The notes: generated by a model not told the origin, from the sequence alone. Numbered from the stretch's first letter, positions 25,892 through 34,064 are shown. The stretch: 34,896 nt of DNA from Bacillota bacterium (GCA_023391425.1 JAEWAX010000013.1:1-34896), one strand, 5' to 3'. Translations and numbers: made by a program.

Positions 25892-27265
25892 ATGAAAACC
25901 CTCCAAAAAAAATATGATGTGGTCGTAATCGGCGGTGGCCCAGGTGGAATTCCTGCAGCAATTGCAGCTAGCAGAAATGGTGCAAAAGTACTTCTAGTAG
26001 AGAAGAACGGCTATCTTGGTGGTAATCTCACTATAGGTTTGCCATTGCTGGGGTATTTGGACAAAGACGGTAAACCTGTAACAGCAGGTATTGCACAGGA
26101 ACTTGTTGATGAACTCAAAAAACGAAATTCCTGTACAGATCATTATCCTTGCCCTATGCACAATTCTATAACTTTGTACGACCATGAGATTTTTAAAGTA
26201 GTTGCATTTGAAATGTGTCTCAATGCAGGCGTTGAAATGCTCCTGCATACTGAAATCATCGACACCAACGTAGAGAACGGTAAGATTAAAACAGTAACGC
26301 TATTTGGAAAGGGTTATCATATTGAGGTGGAGGCTACTGTCTTTATTGATGCTAGCGGAGATGGTGACATGGGCTATATGGCTGGTGCTACCTACAACAT
26401 GGGTCAAAAGGACACAGGCGCATTGCAGCCACCTACCCTTATGTTTACTTTGGGTAATGTGAATACAGACAAGACCATAGAATTCATCGAAAGTGATCCT
26501 GAACAGATGCGCTTATGCGATACGATTGAATGTGACTTTGACAAGTACAACGCTAATTTTTTTCGTTCAAATCCACACCATGTTATGGTGGGTTTACGTA
26601 AGCTTTTTCTAGAACTTAAAGCAAAAGGCGAGTTGCCTGTTGATAGGGATACTCTTATTTACATCAAAAGTCTAATTCCTGGTGAGGTGCACATTAATTC
26701 GACTCGACATCTTGGAATTAACGGTAGTGATGTGCAGGATTTGACCCGTTCAGAAATTGAGGGTCATTTACAGATTCCTAAGCTGGTGGAAACACTTAAA
26801 AAATATGTGCCCGGATTTGAAAACTGTTATATAACTCGGATATTTCCTTCCATGGGAATCCGTGAAACTCGTCGTTTTGCAGGAATTTGTGAGTTGACTG
26901 AGGATAAAATTATGGTGGGCGACGTGCCAGCAGACACGGTGGCACTAGGTTCATATATTATCGACATACATGAAGGGAATGGAGCAGGTACTATTGTAAA
27001 GCGTATTAAACCCTATGGTATTCCTTACGGTTGTATGGTCAGCAAGGATATTGACAACCTCATGCTGAGTGGAAGATGTGCTTCCTTGGATGCAGTAGTT
27101 ATGAGCTCCGCAAGAGTTATGCCAACCTGCATGGCCATAGGAGAGGCAGCTGGCGTAGGCGCTGCGCTAGCAGTTAAGCAGAATATTGTTCCAGCTCAAG
27201 TGGATGTAAACGAAGTTCGTAGCATTCTTCACAATGCTAACGTAATACTGGAACCTGCTGAATAA
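25892..27265 (+). CDS. FAD-dependent oxidoreductase (FAD_oxidored family), divergent type
   Basis: A 457-residue flavoprotein with FAD motif GGGPGG (14-19), VEKNGYLGGNLTIG, IDASGDGDMGYMAG, MGIRETRRFAGICELTED and the C-terminal SGRCASLDAVVMSSARVM...IGEAAGVGAALA. It shares general family blocks with the other five but belongs clearly to neither the type A nor the type B pair. The frame stays open 17 codons upstream, but the ATG at 25892 follows AAGGAGA at the right distance and starts just before the first beta strand (KKYDVVVIGGG). Substrate unknown. The allulose epimerase gene follows after 94 bp. Confidence 0.85.
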   Translation: MKTLQKKYDVVVIGGGPGGIPAAIAASRNGAKVLLVEKNGYLGGNLTIGLPLLGYLDKDGKPVTAGIAQELVDELKKRNSCTDHYPCPMHNSITLYDHEIFKVVAFEMCLNAGVEMLLHTEIIDTNVENGKIKTVTLFGKGYHIEVEATVFIDASGDGDMGYMAGATYNMGQKDTGALQPPTLMFTLGNVNTDKTIEFIESDPEQMRLCDTIECDFDKYNANFFRSNPHHVMVGLRKLFLELKAKGELPVDRDTLIYIKSLIPGEVHINSTRHLGINGSDVQDLTRSEIEGHLQIPKLVETLKKYVPGFENCYITRIFPSMGIRETRRFAGICELTEDKIMVGDVPADTVALGSYIIDIHEGNGAGTIVKRIKPYGIPYGCMVSKDIDNLMLSGRCASLDAVVMSSARVMPTCMAIGEAAGVGAALAVKQNIVPAQVDVNEVRSILHNANVILEPAE

Positions 27266-27359
27266 AGAACTATTTCTAAGCTGAACAATAAGGTCAAGGA
27301 TTTCAACATAGGTGATATGGTGAAGTGATTCTCTATTCCAATCTATAAGGAGGATTAAC

Positions 27360-28238
27360 ATGAAACATGGTATTTATTATGCATACTGGGAGCAAGAATG
27401 GGAAGCTGACTATAAATATTATATTGAGAAGGTTGCAAAACTTGGTTTTGATATACTCGAAATAGCGGCTTCACCTATACCTTTTTACAGTGATCACCAG
27501 ATTAATGAACTAAAAGCATGTGCAAGTGGCAATGGAATTACTCTTACAGTAGGTCATGGGCCTAGTGCAGAACAAAATCTGTCTTCTCCTGACGCTACTA
27601 TCCGCAAAAATGCCAAAGCCTTTTATACGGATTTGCTCAAACGTCTTTACAAGTTGGATGTACATCTGATAGGTGGGGCTATATATTCTTATTGGCCGAT
27701 AGATTACACAAAGACAATTGACAAAAAAGGTGATTGGAATCGCAGCGTTGAAAGTGTTCGTGAAGTTGCCCAGGTAGCAGAAGCCTGTGGAGTAGATTTC
27801 TGCCTTGAGGTTCTTAATAGATTTGAGAATTATTTGATAAACACTGCACAAGAGGGTGTTAATTTTGTAAAAGAGGTTGGAAATAGTAACGTAAAAGTAA
27901 TGCTTGATACTTTCCATATGAATATCGAGGAGGATAGTATCGGAGGTGCAATTAGGACTGCAGGCTCTTATTTAGGTCATTTACACACTGGCGAATGTAA
28001 TCGTAAAGTTCCTGGTAGAGGAAGAGTTCCATGGGGTGAGATTGGTGAGGCATTAGCTGATATAGGTTATAATGGCAGCGTTGTTATGGAACCCTTTGTT
28101 AGAATGGGTGGAACTGTTGGATCAAATATCAAGGTTTGGCGTGATATTAGTAACGGTGCAGATGAGGAAAAGCTGGACAGGGAAGCACAGGCTGCACTTA
28201 ATTTCTCCAGATATATGTTAGAAAATAGAAGTCTTTAA
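27360..28238 (+). CDS. dpe: D-allulose (D-psicose) 3-epimerase
   Basis: A 292-residue TIM-barrel ketose 3-epimerase that interconverts D-allulose and D-fructose. From memory it is nearly identical over its length to the characterised Clostridium cellulolyticum enzyme, beginning MKHGIYYAYWEQEWEADY. All active-site residues of the tagatose/psicose 3-epimerase family are at the expected positions: metal ligands Glu150, Asp183, His209 and Glu244, with Glu156, His186 and Arg215 for substrate. Mn or Co is the usual metal of the family. The ribosome site is AGGAGG. Next to an SDR ketose reductase-like gene and with a fructokinase-like gene in the locus, it likely feeds a rare ketose into fructose catabolism. 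Confidence 0.93.
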   Translation: MKHGIYYAYWEQEWEADYKYYIEKVAKLGFDILEIAASPIPFYSDHQINELKACASGNGITLTVGHGPSAEQNLSSPDATIRKNAKAFYTDLLKRLYKLDVHLIGGAIYSYWPIDYTKTIDKKGDWNRSVESVREVAQVAEACGVDFCLEVLNRFENYLINTAQEGVNFVKEVGNSNVKVMLDTFHMNIEEDSIGGAIRTAGSYLGHLHTGECNRKVPGRGRVPWGEIGEALADIGYNGSVVMEPFVRMGGTVGSNIKVWRDISNGADEEKLDREAQAALNFSRYMLENRSL

Positions 28239-28285
28239 TTAATTCTTAGAGTGTTCATATATTTAAGAAGAAAAGGAGAATTAGC

Positions 28286-29050
28286 ATGGATATTATTAAG
28301 AAATTTAGTCTCGAAGGAAAGAAAGCATATGTAACTGGTGGAGCAAGGGGAATAGGAAAATGTGCCGCGATTGCATTAGCAGAAGCCGGAGCTGATGTGG
28401 CAATAGTTGACATGGATATTCTTGAGGCAGAAAAGACTGCAAAGGAGCTTGAAGTATTTGGAGTGCATAGTATTGCTATAAAGACTGATGTAACAAACCC
28501 AGATGACGTTAATAAAATGATTGATACTATAGTAGGTACATTTGGTACGATAGATATTGCTTTTAACAATGCGGGCATATGCAATAATGTGAAGGCCGAA
28601 GAAATGTCCTATGAAGAATGGAAAAAGGTTATAGACGTAAATTTGACTGGAATATTCTTAACATCGCAGGCAGCAGGGCGTGTAATGATTAAAAATGGAA
28701 AGGGAAGCATTATCAATACCGCATCTATGTCAGGACACATTGTAAATGTCCCTCAGCCACAGTGTGCCTACAATGCATCTAAAGCTGGAGTAATACTGCT
28801 TACAAAATCATTGGCTGTTGAATGGGCACAGTACAACGTTAGAGTTAACTGTATAAGTCCTGGTTATATAGGTACTGAAATGACCTTAAAGGCTACAGAT
28901 TGGATTCCTTCATGGGTTCAGGCAACACCAGTCAAACGAATGGGTACTCCTGAGGAGCTGCAGGGAGCAGTTATTTATCTTGCAAGTGATGCATCTAGCT
29001 TTACTACTGGTTCTGATATAGTAGTTGATGGTGCCTTTACTTGTGTTTAA
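28286..29050 (+). CDS. Short-chain polyol dehydrogenase / ketose reductase
   Basis: A 254-residue classical SDR: cofactor motif TGGARGIG (17-24), NNAG (94-97), Asn119, and the catalytic set Ser149, Tyr162, Lys166. The stretch NVPQPQCAYNASKAG around the active site and ISPGYIGTEMT are typical of the sorbose reductase/mannitol-arabinitol dehydrogenase branch, which reduces ketohexoses to hexitols or the reverse. Asp41-Met-Asp43 at the end of the second strand favours NAD. It lies 47 bp after the allulose epimerase, with AAAGGAG, and ends at a strong terminator. A simple reading is oxidation of a hexitol such as allitol or another polyol to a ketose substrate of the epimerase; this is inference. 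Confidence 0.87.
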   Translation: MDIIKKFSLEGKKAYVTGGARGIGKCAAIALAEAGADVAIVDMDILEAEKTAKELEVFGVHSIAIKTDVTNPDDVNKMIDTIVGTFGTIDIAFNNAGICNNVKAEEMSYEEWKKVIDVNLTGIFLTSQAAGRVMIKNGKGSIINTASMSGHIVNVPQPQCAYNASKAGVILLTKSLAVEWAQYNVRVNCISPGYIGTEMTLKATDWIPSWVQATPVKRMGTPEELQGAVIYLASDASSFTTGSDIVVDGAFTCV

Positions 29051-29089
29051 TATCTATTTGAGTTAAATCAAATTTAAATCTTGAGAGAG

Positions 29090-29140
29090 ACTGTAGGAAG
29101 ATTACGTGCAAATAAGCACGTAATCTTCCTACAGTTTTTT
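29090..29140 (+). terminator. Strong intrinsic terminator after the SDR gene
   Basis: A perfect 20-bp stem (29090-29109 with 29116-29135) with a 6-nt loop is followed directly by T's. It separates the sugar island from the amino-sugar module. Confidence 0.93.
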
Positions 29141-29190
29141 GATTTCGTATATACTGCCATAAGCTAATAAAAATCTAGTTATTGGTGAAT

Positions 29191-29259
29191 TTGTATATTA
29201 AATTATTGTATATACTATGAATGCTTTGTATATACAATTTGTTTGTTTTAGTATATAAT
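29191..29259 (+). promoter_or_regulatory. nagA promoter with GntR-type operator boxes
   Basis: Boxes at 29206-29217 (TTGTATATACTA) and 29226-29237 (TTGTATATACAA, a perfect palindrome) lie 20 bp apart; a weaker copy, TTGTATATTAAA, is at 29191-29202. The -10 TATAAT is at 29254-29259; the matching -35 TATACA (29231-29236, 17-bp spacing) lies inside the second box, so a bound regulator would block RNA polymerase. The GntR/UTRA protein at 33029 is the obvious candidate. Confidence 0.7.
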
Positions 29260-29395
29260 AAGAATTAATTCATCATAATATACACAATCATAAATCCTAA
29301 ATAAACATTAATATTGAAATGTGATTAGAAACAATATGGTTGTAGCTGCAGGCAGAAAAGCAAGCTATATTTAGAACATGAGGGGGGCAAAAAAA

Positions 29396-30544
29396 TTGAA
29401 AGCTATAATAAACGGAAAAATTATTACTGAAAAAGAAGTTTTAGATAATAAGGTTCTTCTATATAATGATAAGATTCTAGGATTTCAAGAACAGGAAACT
29501 GCTGAACAGTTACTTCAGACGTGTGAAGAAGTAATTGATGCGAAAGGAAACTATGTTTCTCCAGGATTTATCGATATGCACATTCATGGTTCAGGGGGAC
29601 ATGATGTAATGGATGGGACAGTGGAAAGCTTAACTGTAATAAGCAGTACTGTTGCCAGAAATGGAGTTACTGGATTTTTTCCAACAACCATGACCATGAG
29701 TAAGGAAAAAATATATACTGCACTTGATAATATAAGTTATTTCATGGGGAAAGAAATACAAGGTGCAAAAATATTAGGTGCGCATATGGAGGGGCCCTTT
29801 ATAAATAAGAAATATAAAGGAGCACAAGCTGAGGATTTCATAATAGAGCCTAGCTTCAGTTTTATAGAAAAATACGTTGATACTATAAAAGTAATTACTT
29901 TAGCTCCTGAAATGGATGATAACTTTAATTTTATAAAGGAAATTAAGGAGAAAACAGATATTATCTTATCAATAGGGCATTCAAATGCAGAATATGAGCA
30001 AGCTATGGAGGCAATACAAAATGGTATAAGTCATGCAACCCATACTTTTAATGCTATGACTCCCTTAAACCATAGAAAACCTGGAGCTGTTGGGGCTATT
30101 TTTAATTCAGAAATATATTGTGAATTGATTGCAGATAAAATACATGTACATCCAGGAATATTTAAAATATTAGAGAAAATAAAGGGAATGGACAAGATTA
30201 TATTAATAACAGATTCTATGAGAGCTGGGTGTCTTAAAGATGGTATTTCTGAGCTTGGGGGTCAAAAGGTTATCGTTAAGGATAATACTGCTAGACTTGA
30301 AGATGGTACACTTGCAGGAAGTATTTTAAGGCTTAATCAGTCAATTAAAAACTTTATGGATTGTACTGGAACTGGGATATGTGAGGCTATAAAATTGGCT
30401 TCCTTAAACCCATCAAAAGAGCTAGGTATAGAAAAACAAAAAGGTAGTCTAGAAGTAGGAAAGAATTCAGATATAGTTATATTAGATGAAGCACTTAATG
30501 TAAAACAAACTATTGTAGAAGGAAAAACAGTATTCAAGATATAA
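29396..30544 (+). CDS. nagA: N-acetylglucosamine-6-phosphate deacetylase
   Basis: A 382-residue amidohydrolase-fold enzyme removing acetate from GlcNAc-6-phosphate. Metal-site motif FIDMHIHG (His62, His64), Glu132 in AHMEGPF, His195 in IGHSNA, His216 in THTFNAM and the catalytic Asp273 in ITDSMRAG are all present. I chose TTG at 29396 as start: it gives the family N-terminus MKAIINGKII and has AGGGGGG eight bases upstream. The in-frame ATG at 29378 would bury that ribosome site inside the gene and has none of its own. It is followed 23 bp later by nagB and controlled by the operator boxes upstream. Confidence 0.93.
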   Translation: MKAIINGKIITEKEVLDNKVLLYNDKILGFQEQETAEQLLQTCEEVIDAKGNYVSPGFIDMHIHGSGGHDVMDGTVESLTVISSTVARNGVTGFFPTTMTMSKEKIYTALDNISYFMGKEIQGAKILGAHMEGPFINKKYKGAQAEDFIIEPSFSFIEKYVDTIKVITLAPEMDDNFNFIKEIKEKTDIILSIGHSNAEYEQAMEAIQNGISHATHTFNAMTPLNHRKPGAVGAIFNSEIYCELIADKIHVHPGIFKILEKIKGMDKIILITDSMRAGCLKDGISELGGQKVIVKDNTARLEDGTLAGSILRLNQSIKNFMDCTGTGICEAIKLASLNPSKELGIEKQKGSLEVGKNSDIVILDEALNVKQTIVEGKTVFKI

Positions 30545-30567
30545 ACTATGATTGAGGGGTGTCTTAA

Positions 30568-31311
30568 ATGAAATTAATAAGAGTCAATGATTATAATGAA
30601 ATGAGCTGGAAGGCTGCAAATATATTAGCAAGCCAAATTACTTTAAAGTCAGATAGTGTTTTAGGATTAGCGACAGGTGACACTCCGCTAGGCATGTATA
30701 AAGAACTAGTTAAACTATATAATGAAAAAGAATTAGACTTTGCCGATGTGAAAAGTTTTAATTTAGATGAATATTACGGACTTGATATAAACAATAGCCA
30801 AAGCTATTACTACTTTATGATGAATAATCTTTTTAAGCATATAAATATACCATCTGCAAATATAAACATACCAAATGGAAGCGCTGAGAATATTGAAGAA
30901 GAATGTTTAAGATATGAAAAGAAAATTAAAGAAGCTGGTGGAATAGATATTCAGATATTAGGTATAGGTGTAAATGGGCATATTGGATTTAATGAGCCAG
31001 ATGTAAATTTTGAAGCTAAAACACATTTAGTTACACTAGATGATGTGACAATTGAATCAAATTCTAGATTCTTTATAAATAAAGATGAAGTACCAACTAA
31101 GGCAATAAGTATGGGTATAGGTACAATTATGAGCTCTAAGAAAATAGTGCTTCTGGCTTGTGGCAGTTCTAAAGCGGATATTATTGCAAAAGCAATAAAT
31201 GGTAAAATCACACCAGAAGTTCCAGCTTCTATTCTTCAGCTTCATCAGGATGTTACAGTAATTGTAGATAAGGCAGCAGCTGCTAACTTATCCCGAGCCA
31301 ACCAGCTCTAA
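30568..31311 (+). CDS. nagB: Glucosamine-6-phosphate deaminase
   Basis: A 247-residue enzyme converting glucosamine-6-phosphate to fructose-6-phosphate and ammonia. Motifs: LGLATGDTPLGMY (phosphate-binding loop, 32-44), catalytic Asp67 in FNLDEYYGL, and GVNGHIGFNEP with Asn136, His138 and Glu143. Its size is usual for Firmicute NagB. The last seven codons (LSRANQL) and the TAA are identical to the beginning of the tandem repeat unit that starts at 31288, so the C-terminal tail is repeat-encoded; the catalytic core is intact. Start ATG with GAGGGGTG upstream. Confidence 0.94.
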   Translation: MKLIRVNDYNEMSWKAANILASQITLKSDSVLGLATGDTPLGMYKELVKLYNEKELDFADVKSFNLDEYYGLDINNSQSYYYFMMNNLFKHINIPSANINIPNGSAENIEEECLRYEKKIKEAGGIDIQILGIGVNGHIGFNEPDVNFEAKTHLVTLDDVTIESNSRFFINKDEVPTKAISMGIGTIMSSKKIVLLACGSSKADIIAKAINGKITPEVPASILQLHQDVTVIVDKAAAANLSRANQL

Positions 31312-31534
31312 TCCCCACTCTTTTGAGTGTTGAAAGACCTGGTAAGCTCCCGATAACGATTTCTAAGATTCCGATGGAAAAGCACCCTCAGAATCTAAGA
31401 ACTCTGTTTATCCCGAGCCAACCAGCTCTAATGCTCACTCTTTTGAGTATTGATAAGACCTGGTAAGCTCCCGATAACGATTTCTAAGATTCCGATGGAA
31501 AAGCGCCCTCAGAATCTAAGAACTCGTTTATCCC
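31288..31534. repeat. Tandem repeat, two 120-bp units, overlapping the nagB stop
   Basis: Units at 31288-31407 and 31408-31527 are nearly identical; a third start, TTATCCC, follows at 31528-31534. Differences are a few base changes and one-base indels around ACTCTTTTGAGT. Each unit can fold: ACCAGCTCT with AGACCTGGT (one mismatch), and TTCTAAGATTC with GAATCTAAGAA (one A/A mismatch). The first unit begins inside nagB, supplying seven codons and the stop. The element fills the gap to the ROK kinase gene and has no ORF. Family unknown to me; it differs in sequence from the repeat at cimA but has the same two-unit layout. Confidence 0.8.
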
Positions 31535-31570
31535 ATGCGTTATAATAATATTTCTACTCAGGAGGTAAAA

Positions 31571-32521
31571 ATGAGCAAACTGGCTTTAGGAATAGATATT
31601 GGTGGGACAAATATTAAAGCAGCTCTAATTGATAGTACAGGTAGAGCTACTAACTTCTCTAAAATTCCTACTAATGCAAAGGATGGCTTTAAAAAGACAT
31701 TTATTTCAATACAAGAACTTATCCAAAAGTATATTGATTCTGTGGGAAGAGATAATATAGTAGGGATAGGGTGCGCTTGTACAGGACAAGTTGATAGTAT
31801 AAGTGGTAAAGTTCTATACGCTGCGAGTACTATTCCAGAGTTATCTAAATTTGAACTTAAAAAAGAGCTCATAGCATTTTCTAAGCTTAGAGTTGAAGTT
31901 GAAAACGATGTAAATGCATGTGCATTAGGTGAAAAGTGGTTAGGTGCAGCAAGGGATGTTGAAAATTTCTTATGTATAACTCTTGGCACAGGTATCGGTG
32001 GAGCAATTTACAAAGATGGAGGCATTGAACACGGTTATACAGGTGTCGCAGCAGAATTTGGACATATGAGCATTGATATGAATGGAGAGCAATGTAACTG
32101 TGGTAATAAGGGCTGCTTTGAAAGATATGCTTCCGTTTCAGCACTAATAAAACACTTCAAGGAAGAATTAGAAAAAGGTAATGAATCAATTGTTACCAAT
32201 ATGGTTAATGGAAATATAGATAAAATAAACGGTGAGATTATTTTTGGGGCACGGGCTTCAGGGGACATGCTTGCCACTAAAATAGTTAAAGAGTATAATG
32301 AAGCTATAGTTTGTGGAACAGTATCACTTGTTCATATTTTTAATCCTGAAGCTGTAATTTTTGGAGGCGGAATAACCGCCTTAGGGGATGCATTTATAGA
32401 ACCTATTAAAAAAGAACTATTATCAAGAATAATGCCTGTTTTTAGAGAAGATTTGATTATAAGAAGGGCAGAATTAGGAGATAATGCCGCTATTTGTGGA
32501 ATGGCAAGAAAACTTTTTTAA
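31571..32521 (+). CDS. ROK family sugar kinase (glucokinase or N-acetylmannosamine kinase)
   Basis: A 316-residue ROK kinase: phosphate-binding GIDIGGTNIKAALID (7-21), catalytic Asp113 in ENDVNA, ATP motif LGTGIGGA (138-145), and the zinc site His165 plus CNCGNKGC (Cys175, 177, 182) followed by FERYAS. The ATG at 31571 is preceded by AGGAGGT and gives the standard N-terminus; the longer frame from 31535 lacks such a site. In this cluster, between nagB and a YhcH gene with nanE nearby, N-acetylmannosamine or N-acetylglucosamine is as likely a substrate as glucose. ROK substrate cannot be decided from these motifs alone. Confidence 0.88.
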   Translation: MSKLALGIDIGGTNIKAALIDSTGRATNFSKIPTNAKDGFKKTFISIQELIQKYIDSVGRDNIVGIGCACTGQVDSISGKVLYAASTIPELSKFELKKELIAFSKLRVEVENDVNACALGEKWLGAARDVENFLCITLGTGIGGAIYKDGGIEHGYTGVAAEFGHMSIDMNGEQCNCGNKGCFERYASVSALIKHFKEELEKGNESIVTNMVNGNIDKINGEIIFGARASGDMLATKIVKEYNEAIVCGTVSLVHIFNPEAVIFGGGITALGDAFIEPIKKELLSRIMPVFREDLIIRRAELGDNAAICGMARKLF

Positions 32522-32548
32522 ACATAATTTTAAGGCGGAGGAATTCAA

Positions 32549-33001
32549 ATGATATTTGATAGTATTAATAACTGTGAAAAATATGAGATTCTTAATAGCA
32601 ATTTTAATAAAGCGTTTGACTTTTTAAAGAGAGAGGATTTAGGTTCATTAGCACTTGGAAGATACAATATCCATGGAGATGATGTATATGCATTGGTGCA
32701 AGAATATGAAACTAAGGACTTGGCAGATGCTAAATATGAAGCTCATAGAAAATATATAGATATACAGTACCTAATTCAAGGTGCTGAAAACATGGGTTAT
32801 TCACAAATAGATAAGCTTAACGTTTTCTCTCCTTATAATGAAGAAAATGATTTCATGGTGCTTATCGGAGAACCTAGATTAATATTGTATAATCCAAAGG
32901 AGTTCTTTATATTGTTCCCTGAAGATGCCCATATGCCTGGTGTTTCACATGGTAAAAAGGAGAAAGTTAAAAAAGTAGTTATAAAGGTAAAAGTCAAGTA
33001 A
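32549..33001 (+). CDS. YhcH/YjgK/YiaL family protein (sugar anomerase-like)
   Basis: A 150-residue protein of the YhcH/YjgK/YiaL family, a cupin-like fold. The conserved E-H-RKYIDIQYLIQGAE block (about residues 70-85) and the FPEDAHMPG block (about 130-138), containing the metal-site His and Asp residues, are present. Members occur in sialic-acid operons of many bacteria, where YhcH has been assigned N-acetylneuraminate anomerase activity. The position between a ROK kinase and a GntR regulator, near nanE, fits that role. Start ATG with GCGGAGG upstream; 27 bp after the kinase gene. Confidence 0.85.
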   Translation: MIFDSINNCEKYEILNSNFNKAFDFLKREDLGSLALGRYNIHGDDVYALVQEYETKDLADAKYEAHRKYIDIQYLIQGAENMGYSQIDKLNVFSPYNEENDFMVLIGEPRLILYNPKEFFILFPEDAHMPGVSHGKKEKVKKVVIKVKVK

Positions 33002-33028
33002 TTCTCTAAGATTTATGGGGGTATTTTA

Positions 33029-33760
33029 ATGCTGGATAAAAACTCATCAGTACCTATTTATGTTCAATTAGAAGAGTATATAAAGAAAAAGATAAAAGAG
33101 GGAGTATATCTTCCTGGAGAATCTCTCCCAACCGAACGAGAACTAACAGAGCTTTTTGGTGTTAGTAGAATGACTATCAGACAGTCCATTACAAATCTTG
33201 TTCATCAAGGAGTTTTATATAAAACTCATGGTAAGGGGGCTTTTGTTTCAAAAGAGGTTATTGAAAAAAAGCTGGAAATAGAGAGCTTTAGTGAAGACAT
33301 GGAGAAACGAGGCCTAGTTCCAAGCAGCAAAGTCTTATACTTTGAGAAGATTATGCCAGATGATGAAATAAGGCAAAAGCTACAGTTGTCAGACAATGAA
33401 CAAGTATATTTTTTAAATAGGATACGCCTTGCCAATGATGAACCGATGGCTATTGAATATAGTTATCTACCTGAAAAATATTTTCCGGATCTCATGAAAT
33501 ATAATTTGATGAAATGTTCTCTATACACATTAATGAAAAAAGAATACCATTCGGATTTTAATTATATGAAGCAGAATATTAAGGCAGTTACTATAAGCAA
33601 AAAAGAATCAGAGCTGTTATTAAATAAAAGTAGAGGTTTTGCACTTATTTCGTTAAGGACAATATTCAATGGAGATGAAATCCCTATTGAATATACAAAA
33701 ACTATTTACAACCCCGATAGATATACTTTTAATTTGATGATATATAATAAAAGTATTTAA
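33029..33760 (+). CDS. GntR family regulator with UTRA domain (NagR-like)
   Basis: A 243-residue regulator with a winged-helix GntR domain (about 9-75; signature LPTERELTELFGVSRMTIRQ) and a UTRA effector domain (about 95-238) that typically binds a sugar phosphate. The family includes NagR/YvoA, which responds to glucosamine-6-phosphate or GlcNAc-6-phosphate. It is the last gene of the nag operon and the best candidate to bind the TTGTATA-type palindromes before nagA and nanE. Start ATG at 33029, with GGGGG seven bases upstream. Confidence 0.9.
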   Translation: MLDKNSSVPIYVQLEEYIKKKIKEGVYLPGESLPTERELTELFGVSRMTIRQSITNLVHQGVLYKTHGKGAFVSKEVIEKKLEIESFSEDMEKRGLVPSSKVLYFEKIMPDDEIRQKLQLSDNEQVYFLNRIRLANDEPMAIEYSYLPEKYFPDLMKYNLMKCSLYTLMKKEYHSDFNYMKQNIKAVTISKKESELLLNKSRGFALISLRTIFNGDEIPIEYTKTIYNPDRYTFNLMIYNKSI

Positions 33761-33821
33761 TCTGTGATGTTTAGTATTACACTATAAGAAATACCTAATA
33801 TAAATCTAATATTAAAATAAT

Positions 33822-33866
33822 AAAAAACTTCTTTTTGATAATACTAAATCACAAAGAAGTTTTTTA
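33822..33866 (+). terminator. Intrinsic terminator of the nag operon
   Basis: AAAAAACTTCTTT (33822-33834) pairs exactly with AAAGAAGTTTTTT (33853-33865), and the T-run is part of the stem. The A-run on the other side would allow termination on the minus strand too. Confidence 0.85.
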
Positions 33867-33989
33867 TTCTAACATTATATCCGATTACTACTACCCAATA
33901 ATAATCAAAATCTAAAAACTCGTTTGAATCTATTTACTTCCTTACATAACAATATAATATTCTAAAATTAAAACAATTTACCTAAAATG

Positions 33990-34064
33990 GTGTATATACT
34001 AATAAAAAATTGTCTATACAAAATGTCATATTGTATAGACAAAATGCTAATGCGGTGTTATAAT
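33990..34064 (+). promoter_or_regulatory. nanE promoter with three GntR-type operator boxes
   Basis: Boxes GTGTATATACTA (33990-34001), TTGTCTATACAA (34010-34021) and TTGTATAGACAA (34031-34042) are spaced 20 and 21 bp, two DNA turns. The -35 TAGACA (34036-34041) lies in the last box and the -10 TATAAT (34059-34064) follows after 17 bp. The distance from box start to -10 (28 bp) is the same as at nagA. A leader of roughly 140 nt follows, with a small hairpin (CCTCGAA/TTCGGAGG, about 34099-34124) but no clear gene. Confidence 0.75.

Noticed and set aside
29378..29395. ATG at 29378 as nagA start
   Set aside because: It has no upstream ribosome site and would place the strong AGGGGGG inside the coding region; TTG at 29396 gives the family N-terminus.
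31558..31989. 143-codon minus-strand ORF
   Set aside because: It lies wholly inside the ROK kinase gene, whose catalytic and zinc motifs are intact; no ribosome site or recognisable motif on the minus strand.
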